Source: Distichodus sexfasciatus (Eukaryota; Chordata; Actinopteri; Characiformes; Distichodontidae). From it: a stretch of 64,000 nt of DNA. Positions 10,715-21,085 of this stretch are shown here, piece by piece. Both the position numbers and the translations under genes were made by a program. The stretch lies in contig JAVGVS010000097.1 in assembly GCA_032718565.1 (NCBI GenBank), positions 1,400,902-1,464,901 on the forward strand. The letters run 5' to 3'. The first letter of the stretch is position 1. Every line of letters begins with the position of its first letter. Below the pieces are notes generated by a model. It was not told the origin of the DNA. It made no database searches and saw only the letters and a list, made by a program, of their open reading frames with translations.

Positions 10715-11900
10715 CAGTGCTACTTTAAACAGTAGCTTGTCTAACTATTTATAATTAAAATTGCTAAACAACAGCCAAGCTACTGTTTTCATATTGTAAG
10801 TGTGAAACAAAGTGTACATTAGCAACTAGCATAGTGTACATTAGCAACTAACATAGTGTACATTAGCAACTAACATAGTGTACATTAGCAACGAACATAG
10901 TGTACATTAGCAACTAACATAGTGTACATTAGCAACGAACATAGTGTACATTAGCAACTAACATAGTGTACATTAGCAACGAACATAGTGTACATTAGCA
11001 ACTAACAAAGTGTACATTAGCAACTAGCATAGTGTACATTAGCAACTAACATAGTCTACATTAGCAACTAACATAGTGTACATTAGCAAAAACATAGTGC
11101 ACATTAGCAACTAGCATATAGCAACTAACAAAGTGTACATTAGCAACTAACATAGTGTACATTAGCAACTAACATAGTGTACATTAGCAACTAACAAAGT
11201 GTACATTAGCAACATAGTGTACATTAGCAACTAGCATATAGCAACTAACAAAGTGTACATTAGCAACTAACAAAGTGTACATTAGCAACAAACATAGTGT
11301 ACATTAGCAACTAACAAAGTGTACATTAGCAACTAACATAGTGTACATTAGCAACTAACAAAGTGTACATTAGCAATGAACATAATGTACATTAGCAACT
11401 AGCATATAGCAACTAACAAAGTGTACATTAGCAACTAACAAAGTGTACATTAACAACTAACATAGTGTACATTAGCAACTAACAAAGTGTACATTAGCAA
11501 CAAACATAGTGTACATTAGCAACTAACAGTGTACATTAGCAACAAACATAGTGTACATTAGCAACTAACATAGTGTACATTAGCAACTAACATAGTGTAC
11601 ATTAGCAACAAACATAGTGTACATTAGCAACAAACATAATGTACATTAGCAACTAACAAAGTGTACATTAGCAACTAACAAAGTGTACATTAGCAACAAA
11701 CATAGTGTACATTAGCAACTAACATAGTTTACATTAGCAACTAACAAAGTGTACATTAGCAACTAACATAGTTTACATTAGCAACTAACATACAGGAACT
11801 AACAAAGGAACTTAAACAAAGTTAAAGTTAACGTTAAAGTTAGTAGCATCGCTACTTGTAGTTAGCTACACCACAGTCCTTGCGCTGGACTGTAGCACTG
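10715..11900 (+). mobile_element. hAT-like MITE with minisatellite core
   Basis: The left end CAGTGCTACTTTAAACAGTA and the right end TGTAGCACTG at 11891-11900 are inverted ends. The subterminal AACAGTAGCTTG...ACAGCCAAGCTACTG block is inverted relative to 33900-33995 beside the second array. Flanks show ACTGCTCA on the left and ATCTGCTG on the right, not a clean 8-bp duplication. Between the ends the element is almost all tandem repeat. Confidence 0.55.
10810..11808 (+). repeat. 22-bp minisatellite array 1, ~45 units
   Basis: The unit core is GTGTACATTAGCAACTAACA plus two bases. Variant units carry CGAACA, CAAACA, TAACAAAG or TAGCATA. Units with TAACA and CGAACA alternate between about 10850 and 10985, giving a 44-bp higher-order period. 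A composite ACTAGCATATAGCAACTAAC recurs near 11110, 11230 and 11398. The period is not a multiple of three and stops are frequent, so it is non-coding. Confidence 0.97.
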
Positions 11901-12164
11901 ATCTGCTGTTACGTCTGTAAGACCATAGATCACTTAATGACCTGGTAACCTGCTGTTTGTAACTTTGACCCTGAGTGAAGCATTAAGGAAAAGAGAAATG
12001 AAAGCCAGGAAACGGATCAGACTCATAAAAACTGTGCGAGATGGTGGTGAGTACAGATGTCTGAGTAGGAAATGGTAGAGTGGTGTCAGGTCATCAGCTC
12101 TTGTAAATGTATGGCAGATAAATACAGAACTCCAAAAAATCTCTACGCAAGTCCTCAGTGGAGG
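11901..12164. other. no gene seen
   Basis: Short unmatched spacer. The minus-strand frame 11934-12209 lacks known motifs. Confidence 0.4.
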
Positions 12165-12390
12165 TGTAATGATACATTGACATACACTGATAGATTGATA
12201 AACGATCAATGAACCCCATGCTTTGATTCGATAAAATGAAAATATAGATTAGACAGGAGGTCTATTTTTGTTGAAAGCAAAGACTGATGTTTAAATAATG
12301 GAATAAAAACGTCTAATGATATTTTAGTTGCTATTCTAATGTGATGTGAATCAAGGTAATTGTGTTAAATCAGCATATGATATTCCCACA
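12165..12390 (+). mobile_element. D-family MITE fragment
   Basis: It starts GGAGGTGTAATGATACATTG and continues to ATATTTTAGTTGCTATTCTA and a GATGTGAATCAAGG part parallel to 25868-26185. Confidence 0.55.
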
Positions 12391-12640
12391 TATCAACTTA
12401 CTTGTGAACACAGCACAGCACACAGCGCACCACAACCAAATGTAACCTCTGCATTTTACCCCTCCGCGAAGGAGCAGTGGACAGCTGAAACGAACAGCAC
12501 ACGGGGAGCAGTAATTGAGGATGGTACCTTGCTCATGAGTACCTTAGTGGTACCTTTACCAGTCCAGGTTTCAAACCAGCCACCTTCTGATCACGGAGCA
12601 AACTCCCTAACTATTGCGCTACCAACTGAACAGGTAAGTC
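12391..12640 (-). mobile_element. SINE A, near full length
   Basis: Minus-strand SINE A with the 3' side at 12400 (GTGAACACAGCACAGC) and the tRNA-like head near 12595-12635 (TAACTATTGCGCTACCAACT on plus). The apparent 104-codon frame 12346-12660 is its translation. Confidence 0.88.
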
Positions 12641-12654
12641 ATATTACAAAGCAT

Positions 12655-12712
12655 CTTTGAGTACCTTTAAAAGTGCTCTATAAATAAAATGTATTATTAT
12701 TATTATTATTTG
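12655..12712 (+). repeat. LINE/SINE 3' tail with (ATT)n
   Basis: AAAGTGCTCTATAAATAAAATG followed by ATTATTATT is the kind of 3' end that closes DANA-like SINEs and related LINEs (motif longer than 20 nt abbreviated: AGTGCTCTATAAATAAAATG). Confidence 0.6.
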
Positions 12713-13833
12713 GTTTTTAGCTTTGCAGGAAAGTGTATTGCATCCAAAAATAACTCCAAGATATCATTACATTAACCATTAGCATCAACAGTATGTCTAA
12801 TAGCTCAGTGATTCTTGCATTTGAGCCAACGAGGTCCACATTGTACCATTCTTACCACGTAATAACCCTGCGGTGTCTCTTTCCAAGTTACAAATTACAT
12901 TTTTACAGGAATGAGTGATACTCTCCATTTCTCAGATGAAAGACAACCTTAGAACAACTGATAAAATGTTCAACATCAATATTGTTTTTATTACTCATAG
13001 GGCTCCTCTGAAATATCTCTAAAAAGCACCAAGGAGCCCAGATCACATTTTTTGGTTTATGAAATGTCCAATACTTTTTCTACTTTTTTCTCCATTTGCA
13101 TTCATTCCATACCCAAATTGCCTAAATTAAAGCTGCTAAAATAAGACTGACAGACAATCTGATCAGAGCGCATGGCTCGCTCCTCGCTTCAAAGCGGAGT
13201 CACTCGATAGCTTTATAATTTTTTAATAGACAGCTTTCGAATTCTCTTATTCCAGTATTACCATTGGTGTTGTGGCCAACACAATCAAACTCTAGTCCAA
13301 AAGGTTCAGTTTTTCCCACTTCACTCAGACCGTACTAGTGGCTTTGAGGCAAGTATTCGAGATGGTCGAGATATTCTTTTCCGAAAAAACATCTAAGCAT
13401 CACGAACATGATGGGGGGAAAAAACATAGCATGACCAATCCTCAGTGTGCATTAGCACGGCAAAGGCTTTCACGAAATGGACCTCATGTGACGGTTGTGA
13501 GGTTGCAGCCCAAACGATAATGTATTATAATATATATTAATATGTCACTGTCGGGCAGAAACGTCCATTGCTCATTTTAATTTTTTTGTCAAAACTCTCT
13601 TGGTTAGTCTTCACGTTGGCCTGACAGTTTTAGAAATATTTAACCAATGAAAAGTGTTAAAAACGACTTGAGATTACATCTCTCAACTCCATTGAACGCC
13701 TCAACTGTCGCCAAACCCTCTTAAATCCAACACCTTGTCATCCAGATGAGCTGTGCACGAGCTGAGAGCGCACATCTTAAGACATTTAAGACGTGATACT
13801 AATTTTGACCATGCAGTGTTCATATACTTAGAA
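12713..13833. other. no gene or repeat recognised
   Basis: Over 1 kb with ordinary composition and no visible relation to other parts of the window. The 60-codon frame 13338-13520 is unremarkable. Confidence 0.4.
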
Positions 13834-13964
13834 GAGCGTTTCTCAGTCCACCGCTCTGATCAGATTCGAATTTCCCGACCCACAGCACAGCTGATGCTAC
13901 TGATTAGCTAATTAGCCACGCAGGATCAGCATGCAGCGGTGCAGGAAATACCTGAGACAGGCTG
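13834..13964. mobile_element. 131-bp F-family hAT MITE with perfect TSD
   Basis: Flanked by the 8-bp direct repeat ACTTAGAA (13826-13833 and 13965-13972), the length typical of hAT elements. The body (GCGTTTCTCAGTCC, CACAGCACAGCTGATGCTAC, TAGCTAATTAGC) matches 49416-49580, partly inverted in the symmetric middle. Not coding. Confidence 0.8.
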
Positions 13965-14128
13965 ACTTAGAATATGCATTAGGGATACACAGAAAATTTC
14001 CGACCGAAAGACTTTTAAACACGACAGAAACAGGATGTTGTGACGACTACTACACTATCACATGATTAAAGCCAAACCGAAGCGAGGCATCATCGGTTGC
14101 TATGACGGATCTCTGTTGTTAACCCAAG

Positions 14129-14162
14129 CTACTGTGGTGTGTTCCCAACGACAAATAATCTT
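14129..14162 (+). mobile_element. SINE A tail remnant
   Basis: CTGTGGTGTGTTCCCAACGACAAATAATC is the SINE A 3' end only (split beyond 20 nt: CTGTGGTGTGTTCC then ACAAATAATC). Confidence 0.5.
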
Positions 14163-14267
14163 TTGTAGCTAGTGTTACCTCCTTATTTTACATATTTTAG
14201 GCTTAGCTGGTTGAAAGAGCATGTTGCTGGTGTCAATTGCTTTAATTTTTGTAAATGAAATATCATT

Positions 14268-14712
14268 TTGATCTTTTTTGAATACTGCACTGATAGTTCT
14301 TTGTCATTACATTTTCTGGTTCCATTTTTTCCCAAGGTTTTTTGCCCTGCAGACCACCGCCGTCCCCAAGCTTGCCCCCCCAGGTCTGTGGTTATTCAAC
14401 GTCTGCTGTTTCCCCCCCCTCTGTTTACCGTGTCTGCGCAGCTGGCTGCTCTGACCAGTTGGAGTGAATGAGCACCGCCAGCTCCACATGATGTTGACTC
14501 AGTTGCCTGGCTCAAGGCTGGACAACATCCCCCGAGGAGAGCCACAGGGCCGGGGATTGTCAAACCCCCCGGTGGTCTTCGCTTTCTGCCCCGCTCCCTC
14601 CTCCTTGCCCCTGCCGGGGGTCAGCGCTCTCACAGCTGAGGATTTTGTTCGATCGTCGTCTCGCTGGTCTGATCCAGAATCTGCCGCTCCTCTCAAACAA
14701 ACCAAAGCATAG
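14268..14712. other. GC-rich unique stretch with short open frames
   Basis: Higher GC than its surroundings. Open frames lie on both strands (plus 14268-14471 and 14464-14712; minus 14307-14489 and 14499-14705). Having frames on both strands is expected for GC-rich DNA. I see no domain, signal peptide or supported splice structure. Confidence 0.35.
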
Positions 14713-15195
14713 TCTTGCAGTGTTTACAAGCCGGATTGGTCCTGTTTGTGTCTAAATCCCACGATGGTGCGGCGATGGTGAGATCTATATATGTAACGAT
14801 TAACCGATGGACTTAAATCCAGATAAACACAGTGCTTTTTGAGTAAGGGGTTTGCAAAACAGGCATGGTTCAGAGAGAGTCTGCAAATCACCTATATTTA
14901 GACTGGGGTGCAAAACAGACAATAATACAGAAATATGTACTCGGTACTCAGGAAGGCAGAAAAACACTCATTATGCAGTTCAGCTCACAGCAAAACTTTG
15001 CTGTGCTTTAGTTAAGAACAGACTATAACAATGCGCCTTAAATACAGGAAGTCAAGGGTTTGGTAATTTACTAATTAGAGGTCATCGTGAAGCCCTGGAA
15101 CAAGAGTCCAGATCAGGCAGTTAATTTGGAGAGAGGGACTGCCATCTGTATTATAGGGGAATACGCTGATGCAAGTTTTGGGTAATATTAGCTAC
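14713..15195. other. no gene seen
   Basis: Unmatched sequence before a SINE A copy. Confidence 0.4.
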
Positions 15196-15478
15196 AGTTG
15201 GGGCATTCGGTAGTGCAACGGTTAGGGCAGTGGTCACCAACCTTTTCAAGCCCAAGATCCCTGACCTCGGTCCTGGTGACACGACTGAAGCACTGAGAGA
15301 AAATTACAGCAAAAATATATATTTGTTAAATTGAGATGGGGATACTGCCTCCCGGGCACTGCCCTTGTTAGCTGCCCACTGCTCCTTAACGGATGGGTCA
15401 AATGTAGAGGTCACATTTGTCTGTGGGACACTGTGTGCTGTGGTGTGTTCACAATGACAAATAATCACTCACTTTCAT
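15196..15478 (+). mobile_element. SINE A interrupted by a hAT-type sequence
   Basis: The tRNA-like head (TTGGGGCATTCGGTAGTGCA, ACGGTTAGGG) stops at 15227, where CAGTGGTCACCAACCTTTTC begins; this is a hAT-style terminus. SINE sequence resumes near 15340 (CTGCCTCCCGGGCACTGCC) and runs to ACAAATAATCACTCAC. The inserted piece has lost a recognisable right end. Confidence 0.7.
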
Positions 15479-15846
15479 AATTAGCATCACTAACTTAACT
15501 TTCAGACCCCTGTATTACAGAACGGCAAAATGCCACATTGTTACAAAAAGTACTGTTATTTTGCATTCGTTACAATAAAATTATCCACTAACACTTGATT
15601 GTGATTGGTGTTGAATCGGTAAAAGTATGATCTGATTGGCTACTGTGCTTGAGTGAAGAATGCTTATTGCATCACTGTGTGTTTTTGGCAGGTGCAAGAT
15701 GGAGTTGGAGAATGGAGTCCACTTTTGTCAAGATGGATGCAAGAATCTGTGGCTATATATCTAAATTTGTGTTTTTGAAAAGATGAAACAGACAGAACTT
15801 ATATATTTGAGTGTAACTGATGTACGTTGAAAATCATAACACAGAC
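15479..15846. other. no gene seen
   Basis: Unmatched AT-rich sequence; the minus-strand frames here run into the LTR. Confidence 0.4.
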
Positions 15847-16558
15847 TGTCACGAAGGGCGTGGGCATGACACGAGGCGAGGTCACATTGCAAGCCATTTA
15901 TTAAACAGAATATAAACACACCAAACCAAAACCGGCACGAGGGCCACAACACTAACTGAACTACACACTTGCAAAAACAAATACAGCACATGCAACCACA
16001 AACTGGAATGAGAACCACAAACTGAACAAACTTCACACGTTAACAAACCTACACACCGCACGCCAACATAGAGAGGGTAGAGTGAGGGTGGACCAACGGG
16101 AAACAATAGGACAGACTGAGCTTAAGTACTCACACACAAACAAGGGGCTGGACCAATGAGACAAAGGGGAACCAACAGGAACGCGATCACAAACAAGCAC
16201 AGAAGGGATAACCAGTTGGGAAGGAGAGGGTGTGACCACAATGAAGGAGCACAGGTGAACAAACTGATGAACAATGATCTACCAATACGACACAATGGGA
16301 AGGTGGGACATAGACTGATTGACAGAAGACAGTACACACAACATGGCCGAACACTACAGACATAAAATGGCTGACACAGGACACACAACATGGCCGAACA
16401 CTACAGACACAAAATGGCTGATCACACACAAGACACAACATGGCCAAACACTCTATGCACAAAAGGGCTGAACAAAATACATACAACACTAAACAGAAAA
16501 CACACATCACAACAGGCTTCAGTCGAAGCCCGTCCAAAGTCCAGGGGGAGTCATGACA
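15847..16558 (-). mobile_element. solo LTR with perfect 5-bp TSD
   Basis: Bounded by TGTCACG and CATGACA (5'-TG...CA-3'), with CAGAC repeated directly outside both ends (15842-15846 and 16559-16563). On the minus strand there is a polyadenylation-type AATAAA near the 3' end (plus TTTATT at about 15898), and a ~40-bp ACAACATGGCCGAACACTAC unit is repeated at about 16338-16480. No internal coding region adjoins, so this is a solo LTR from recombination. Five-base TSDs and TG/CA ends fit Ty3/gypsy-type elements. Frames at 15761-16719 are translations of this LTR. Confidence 0.85.
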
Positions 16559-16584
16559 CAGACACTTTATTGTATTTAGACATT

Positions 16585-16722
16585 CATTCTTTCATTGATT
16601 TTCCAAACCGCTGTAATCCCAACTGGGGTCGCGGGAGGACCGGAGCCTATCCCGGAAACTTTCAGGCGCAAGGCGGGGACCAGCCCTGGGCAGGAGCCAA
16701 CACACTGCAGGGCACGTAGTTA
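16585..16722 (-). mobile_element. DANA-like SINE, 3' portion
   Basis: ACTGGGGTCGCGGGAGGACC, GAGCCTATCCCGG and CCTGGGCAGGAGCCAACACA are the reverse complement of 29040-29155. Confidence 0.75.
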
Positions 16723-17274
16723 GACATTATATATTTAAAAATACAGCTGACTATTATGTTTAAAGGGCACTACCTTTAGTTATAAGTGGCTTGTAGCTTG
16801 AAAAAAAGCTGTTTAAAAATTGCATTCTTGGCACTGGTTGGTGTAACCAAATATGAACTGACGGCAGATTTTAAAGTCTGTCAGTCAGTGTTTTAGAGCA
16901 AAGACCACTATAAGCAAAATTTGAGCCAAATGGAACCAATGGAAAATTCCGTCTTCCAAAATTCCATGCAATTGTACATGGTTTTGTGAAAGAATTCTGT
17001 GTATTTCCAATCGAGAAACTGATATTTCCTCAAGCCCCGTTAGTTTATTCTCAGCTGAACCATGACTTGAACGAGTAAAGCGATGGTCAAGTGTGCCATA
17101 CGACACAACGAATCAGCCTTTCGAACCATGACTTCGCTGGCTTGGTGCAGAACAACACGGTCAGATTCTCAGCTTACCAAACTTGCTTATAAATCCACTG
17201 CCAGAAACAAGATAATGGCTTGAGAGTTAGGAGACTTTTCTCCTACGATGTCTGTGTAAACTAAGGGTTACACT
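16723..17274. other. no gene recognised
   Basis: Unmatched sequence; the minus-strand frame 16885-17106 shows no known motif. Confidence 0.4.
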
Positions 17275-17662
17275 AGAGGTGTAATGTAGAGCTGTGAGCC
17301 TTCACTGGTCTCACAATTTGATACGATTATGATTATTAGGTCATCGACTCAATTTCATACGATATCACAATGCAGTCCATCAGTTTTCCTACATTACTTC
17401 ACATTGCACGCAGATTGAGCATGGATCACAGGCGGTGCAGCCACAGTTGCTACCAGGATGTTCTTTTTAACTAGAATTTTCATGCCGTATCCAGAATATC
17501 ACCAAGCAATGTCATTATGATTTAATATGCAGTCTGAGTGTTGCATTAAATTAATTATTCATAAAGATGCCCAAATCATCAGGAAATGTTTAAAAAATTG
17601 TAAAAAGGAATAATTTAATAAAAGTGATTTCAGTAGTGAAACGGGACTGCATGTCATCTTAG
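17275..17662. mobile_element. D-family MITE
   Basis: It starts CTAGAGGTGTAATG. The right part (GATGCCCAAATCATCAGG, TGATTTCAGTAGTGAAAC) is the inverted counterpart of 190-240 and 600-655, and shows the form without the 351-bp insertion. Confidence 0.6.
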
Positions 17663-17674
17663 TTTAATATGCTT

Positions 17675-17695
17675 AACAACAACAACAACAACAAC

Positions 17696-17726
<31 letters not shown>
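17675..17726 (+). repeat. (AAC)n(AAT)n compound microsatellite
   Basis: About seven AAC units followed by about ten AAT units. Confidence 0.95.
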
Positions 17727-18406
17727 TTTTATTGCTATTATCTCATCAGTCGCTGGCTTTGTGATATCGTCAGACACCAAATTGTTGTCTAAATAACAAG
17801 ATTATATAGTTCATGATGAAATTGGGCTTTATACCCCTAGTAAACACCATTCAGGAACAGAAGAACTGTATTAGCCAGTCACTGCGCTGACGCACGCACA
17901 TTGGCTCTGAATCCAAGTGAAAGCCTTTTACTGGCTATAATGGATTGGCATAGAGCAGACCATTTGTCCTGTTTAAAGTTCCTGATTTTGACATTGTCAA
18001 GCCTTTAATCCTCACAGACGCTGTATTTTTTACGTCAGGTTTGGTTGGGTGTAATAGACTTAAGTAAGTCATTGTCAGGGGGTGTAAATGACAAGTTTAG
18101 TCACTTTATGGTATATTAGTTCCATGGACAATTTGATGTCTGGTGAAATCACAAATTCTGTGAGGATATGAAAAATAAATAAAGTTTACATTTACAACGT
18201 TTAGTAGACATTCGTATTAAAAGTAGCTTTTGAAAAGTATCTCACCCTATTACTAGCACTAACATGCACTTGTGTTCTGGATCTGCCCAAAAATACAGGG
18301 ACAGTCCCAAGTCATCACTAACTAAAATCCACTTGACAGTTATACGTTTTCTGCATCTAACATTAATTCAAATGATTTTTAATAGATGGTGGGCTCAATG
18401 AACAGG
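17727..18406. other. no gene seen
   Basis: Unmatched sequence between a microsatellite and a SINE doublet. Confidence 0.4.
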
Positions 18407-18615
18407 AAAGTGAGTGAGTAATTATTTGTCATTATGAACACAGCACACAGTCCACCACAGCCAAATGTGACCTCTGCATTTGACCCATCCGTGAAGGAGC
18501 AGATGGGCAGCGCCTGGGGAGCAGTGCTTGGGGACGATACCTTGCTCATGAGTAACCCAGTGGTAGCTTTACCGGTCCGGGATTCAAACGAGCATCCTTC
18601 TGATCACAGGTGAAA
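18407..18615 (-). mobile_element. SINE A, first of a same-strand doublet
   Basis: Minus-strand copy with tail GAGTAATTATTTGTCATTAT and head near 18590-18615. It is immediately followed by another copy. Confidence 0.88.
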
Positions 18616-18627
18616 TCCCTACCCATC

Positions 18628-18885
18628 ATGAAAGTGAAATTGAAAGATTATTTGTCATTGTGAACACACCACAGCACACAGTCCACCACAACCAAATGTG
18701 ACCTCTGCATTTGACCCATCCGTGAATTAGCAGTTAGCAGCTGACATGCAGCATTTGGGGAGCAGTGCTTGAGGCAGGTACCTTGCTCAAAAGTACCTCA
18801 GTGGTAACTTTACTAGCCCGGGATTTGAACCTGCAACCTTCTGATTGTGGTGCGCAACCCCTAATTGTTACACTACCATCTGCAG
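18628..18885 (-). mobile_element. SINE A, second of doublet
   Basis: Tail at GATTATTTGTCATTGTGAAC, body with CTCAAAAGTACCTCAGTGG and a head with B-box in GATTTGAACCTGCAACC. The spacing suggests insertion of one copy into or next to the other's tail. The frame 18765-19022 is derived from it. Confidence 0.88.
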
Positions 18886-18911
18886 AAGAAAAGCAAAAAA
18901 GAAACATATTA

Positions 18912-18945
18912 GGGCCTTTCCATGTCCACCAAAACCTTTTTTGCA
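18912..18945 (+). repeat. H-family end fragment
   Basis: AGGGCCTTTCCATGTCCACC is a variant of the H terminus (inverted GGTGGACACAGGCC). Confidence 0.4.
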
Positions 18946-19117
18946 CTGAGAGTTTGAATTCCTTACATACCACACATACAAACATAGTGGCTATGGTAAC
19001 CATGAAGACTTCCGTATCGTGATCCACGCTATTCACTGATGGAAAGAAAACATGATGCAGACAAGTGGTAAACATTCAGATTTGGAATCATTTTGTGTTC
19101 TAGTGTGTATAGAAATT

Positions 19118-19388
19118 TTTTAACCGAATGTCGTTTAAACAAAATTAAAAAATTAACATATTTAAAAAAGATGCCATTATAAAAATATCCGCATACATGA
19201 AAAAGGCCTGTCTTTAAAAGTGAATGTTGTGTAAATGCAATTTAAAAAAATTAACGTATTTTAAAAAATGTTTTTATTTAAATATCTGCGTATGTGTAAA
19301 CAGGCCTTTTTTAAAACCGAATGTCACATAAATGCAATTTAGAAAAATTAACATATTAAAAAAAAATCTGTGTACGTGTAAACAGGCC
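19118..19388 (+). repeat. ~97-bp tandem repeat, three units
   Basis: Units begin ACCGAATGTCGTTTAAAC (19122), GTGAATGTTGTGTAAATGC (about 19220) and ACCGAATGTCACATAAATG (about 19316), and each ends near AAACAGGCC. Divergence between units is visible, so the duplication is old. Confidence 0.8.
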
Positions 19389-19725
19389 CTAATTCTTGAT
19401 GAATCAAAGACCACTGTCAACTATCAAAACACTTGGGCAGTTGTGCGTCCACAGGGAACGAGAACGCAGGATAACGCTGCTAAAGCCGTTGCCAATAAAC
19501 TGCCTCTGATTTATTTTTCGCTGTTGTATTGTGATGCAGGAAGGCGATTTGATGCAATATCAGTGTCTCCGGCGAAGGTAAATGGATGTGGTCGGTGGGT
19601 GTGGACCAGCAATTCACGTCTTCAGTCACGCCATTTCAAAGATTTTCCACATCAGCTCATTCACTCCACTTTCTCATCCGTTTTCCCCTCATGCTACCTC
19701 ACCGCAACCATTAGTCTCCCCTCTT

Positions 19726-19767
<42 letters not shown>

Positions 19768-20255
19768 CGAGTATAACTCACTTTCTTCTGATTACTAACA
19801 GAAAGTTCTTCGTACTGACTCACACTGTTCGGTACCTGAGATATGCAATGCACAACTGATTAATGTCACTTTTCTGGACTCCAAATCATAACATGCCCTA
19901 CACAGTGTGTTTCCATGACTGCGCTTTTAAATGTTTTTCCCCCCCTTTTCTTCTTTCTTATTTCCATCATTTTTTTCTCTTAAAATCCCACAAAATGTGG
20001 AGTGCCCTCAGTTTGAGAGGGCAAAGGTCGTGAAGCTGTTTTCCTGAAAGCGACTGTTTCCTGAATCGTACCATGCTGAGCAAAGACAGCAGTGCTATTA
20101 AAGGAATCTTTGGACTCGACTCATTCTTTTCTTTTTTATAGGGAGTACAAGTTGTTCATCTTATGTTAAGTAGCAGACAGATACAGGTTTTGATGTCTGC
20201 CCTTCCTCTGACTCCATCTGTTGTACCATTCTATTTTCAATGCCACATGGAGAGG
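19389..20255. other. no gene; (CT)n tract
   Basis: A (CT) run at about 19726-19763 creates the serine/leucine-rich end of the 175-codon frame 19332-19859. The rest of that frame includes the tandem repeat, so I do not regard it as a gene. Confidence 0.6.
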
Positions 20256-20782
20256 CAGGGGCGATTTTAGGATCTGACTTTCAGGGGTGCTTAACCCCCA
20301 GCGCTGACAGAGGATATTGACTTGAACAATACGGTTGCCATGTTTAGTGCAGATTTAAGATCTTTTAGAAACAAAAGCTGGCTGGGCGATAGGCTTATCA
20401 TAAAGGCTCTTTTCAAGATGCCTTCTTAAAATTGGGTTGGTGGGCTAGGTATGATAAACCTACTGTAACATTGCCCAGTTGTGCACAAAAAGGGACTTAG
20501 AAATAAATGGAATTAAGTTTGTTTTTATAATTGTTCACAGGAACCACAACTACTGCACCTTCATTCCTTGAGATAGGTAGTTTAGCTGAATTAAAAGAGA
20601 TTATCTTTACAATGGAGAGAAATGGCATTTTGGCATTAGCGGCAGCGTTTGAACTAGATACTCTCATGTCTTCAAGACATAGAGGGTGCATGAGATAAAC
20701 TGTACAAGCAAACAGTGTGGGGTCGCTGGGCAACTACACCTCAAGGCCTAGCACCCCACCCCAAAAAAAACTCGCCCCCCTG
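20256..20782. mobile_element. 527-bp non-autonomous DNA transposon, CAGGGG termini
   Basis: Left end CAGGGGCGATTTTAGGATC with TTTCAGGGGTGCTTAACCCC. The right end is its imperfect inverse (AGCACCCCACCCC, then ACTCGCCCCCCTG). No clear 8-bp duplication is seen. The frame 20497-20733 on minus is unrecognised. Confidence 0.55.
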
Positions 20783-20934
20783 GGGCCGCATCTTAGGCCA
20801 CGAGATTTTTTGACGTGCACTGTGGATGAGCTTATTCTAATAAATTGATCTTTTAATCTTTCTTTAGATCGCCATTGGCTTGGGACCACTGGGCACTCAC
20901 CCGATCAAGTCTGTGGATAATCAGCCTTGGCACC

Positions 20935-21085
20935 AGTGATGTTCGCCTTCCTCAATTTGGATTGGCTAGGAAGAGAGAAGTCACATTGACGAGGCCAGCG
21001 CTGTTCTTAAAGTTGGATAGCTGCGGCAAGGCTGAAGACGCTTAACTCATAGGATTTGTATGAACCGTGTTTGGTGGACACAGGC
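20935..21085 (+). repeat. H-family repeat fragment
   Basis: ATTGGCTAGGAAGAGAGAAG, ACTCATAGGATTTGTAT and a GTTTGGTGGACACAGGCC end are shared with 24866-25170 and 31125-31632. Confidence 0.55.

Noticed and set aside
10810..11808. CRISPR-like array
   Set aside because: The repeats are head-to-tail without unique spacers; this is a minisatellite in a vertebrate genome.
11901..11908. 8-bp target duplication for the minisatellite-bearing element
   Set aside because: ACTGCTCA and ATCTGCTG only agree when shifted by one base; not good enough to claim.
14268..14712. GC-rich region as a CpG-island promoter or gene
   Set aside because: CpGs are not clearly enriched by eye, frames are open on both strands, and no TATA, exon or domain is evident.
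16033..16719. several frames of 68-116 codons on both strands, some hydrophobic and cysteine-rich
   Set aside because: They lie inside the solo LTR 15847-16558; cysteine and valine runs come from TG-rich LTR sequence.
19332..19859. 175-codon open frame, the longest in the window
   Set aside because: It reads through the ~97-bp tandem repeat and ends in a (CT)n microsatellite translation (alternating S and L). No domain is recognisable.
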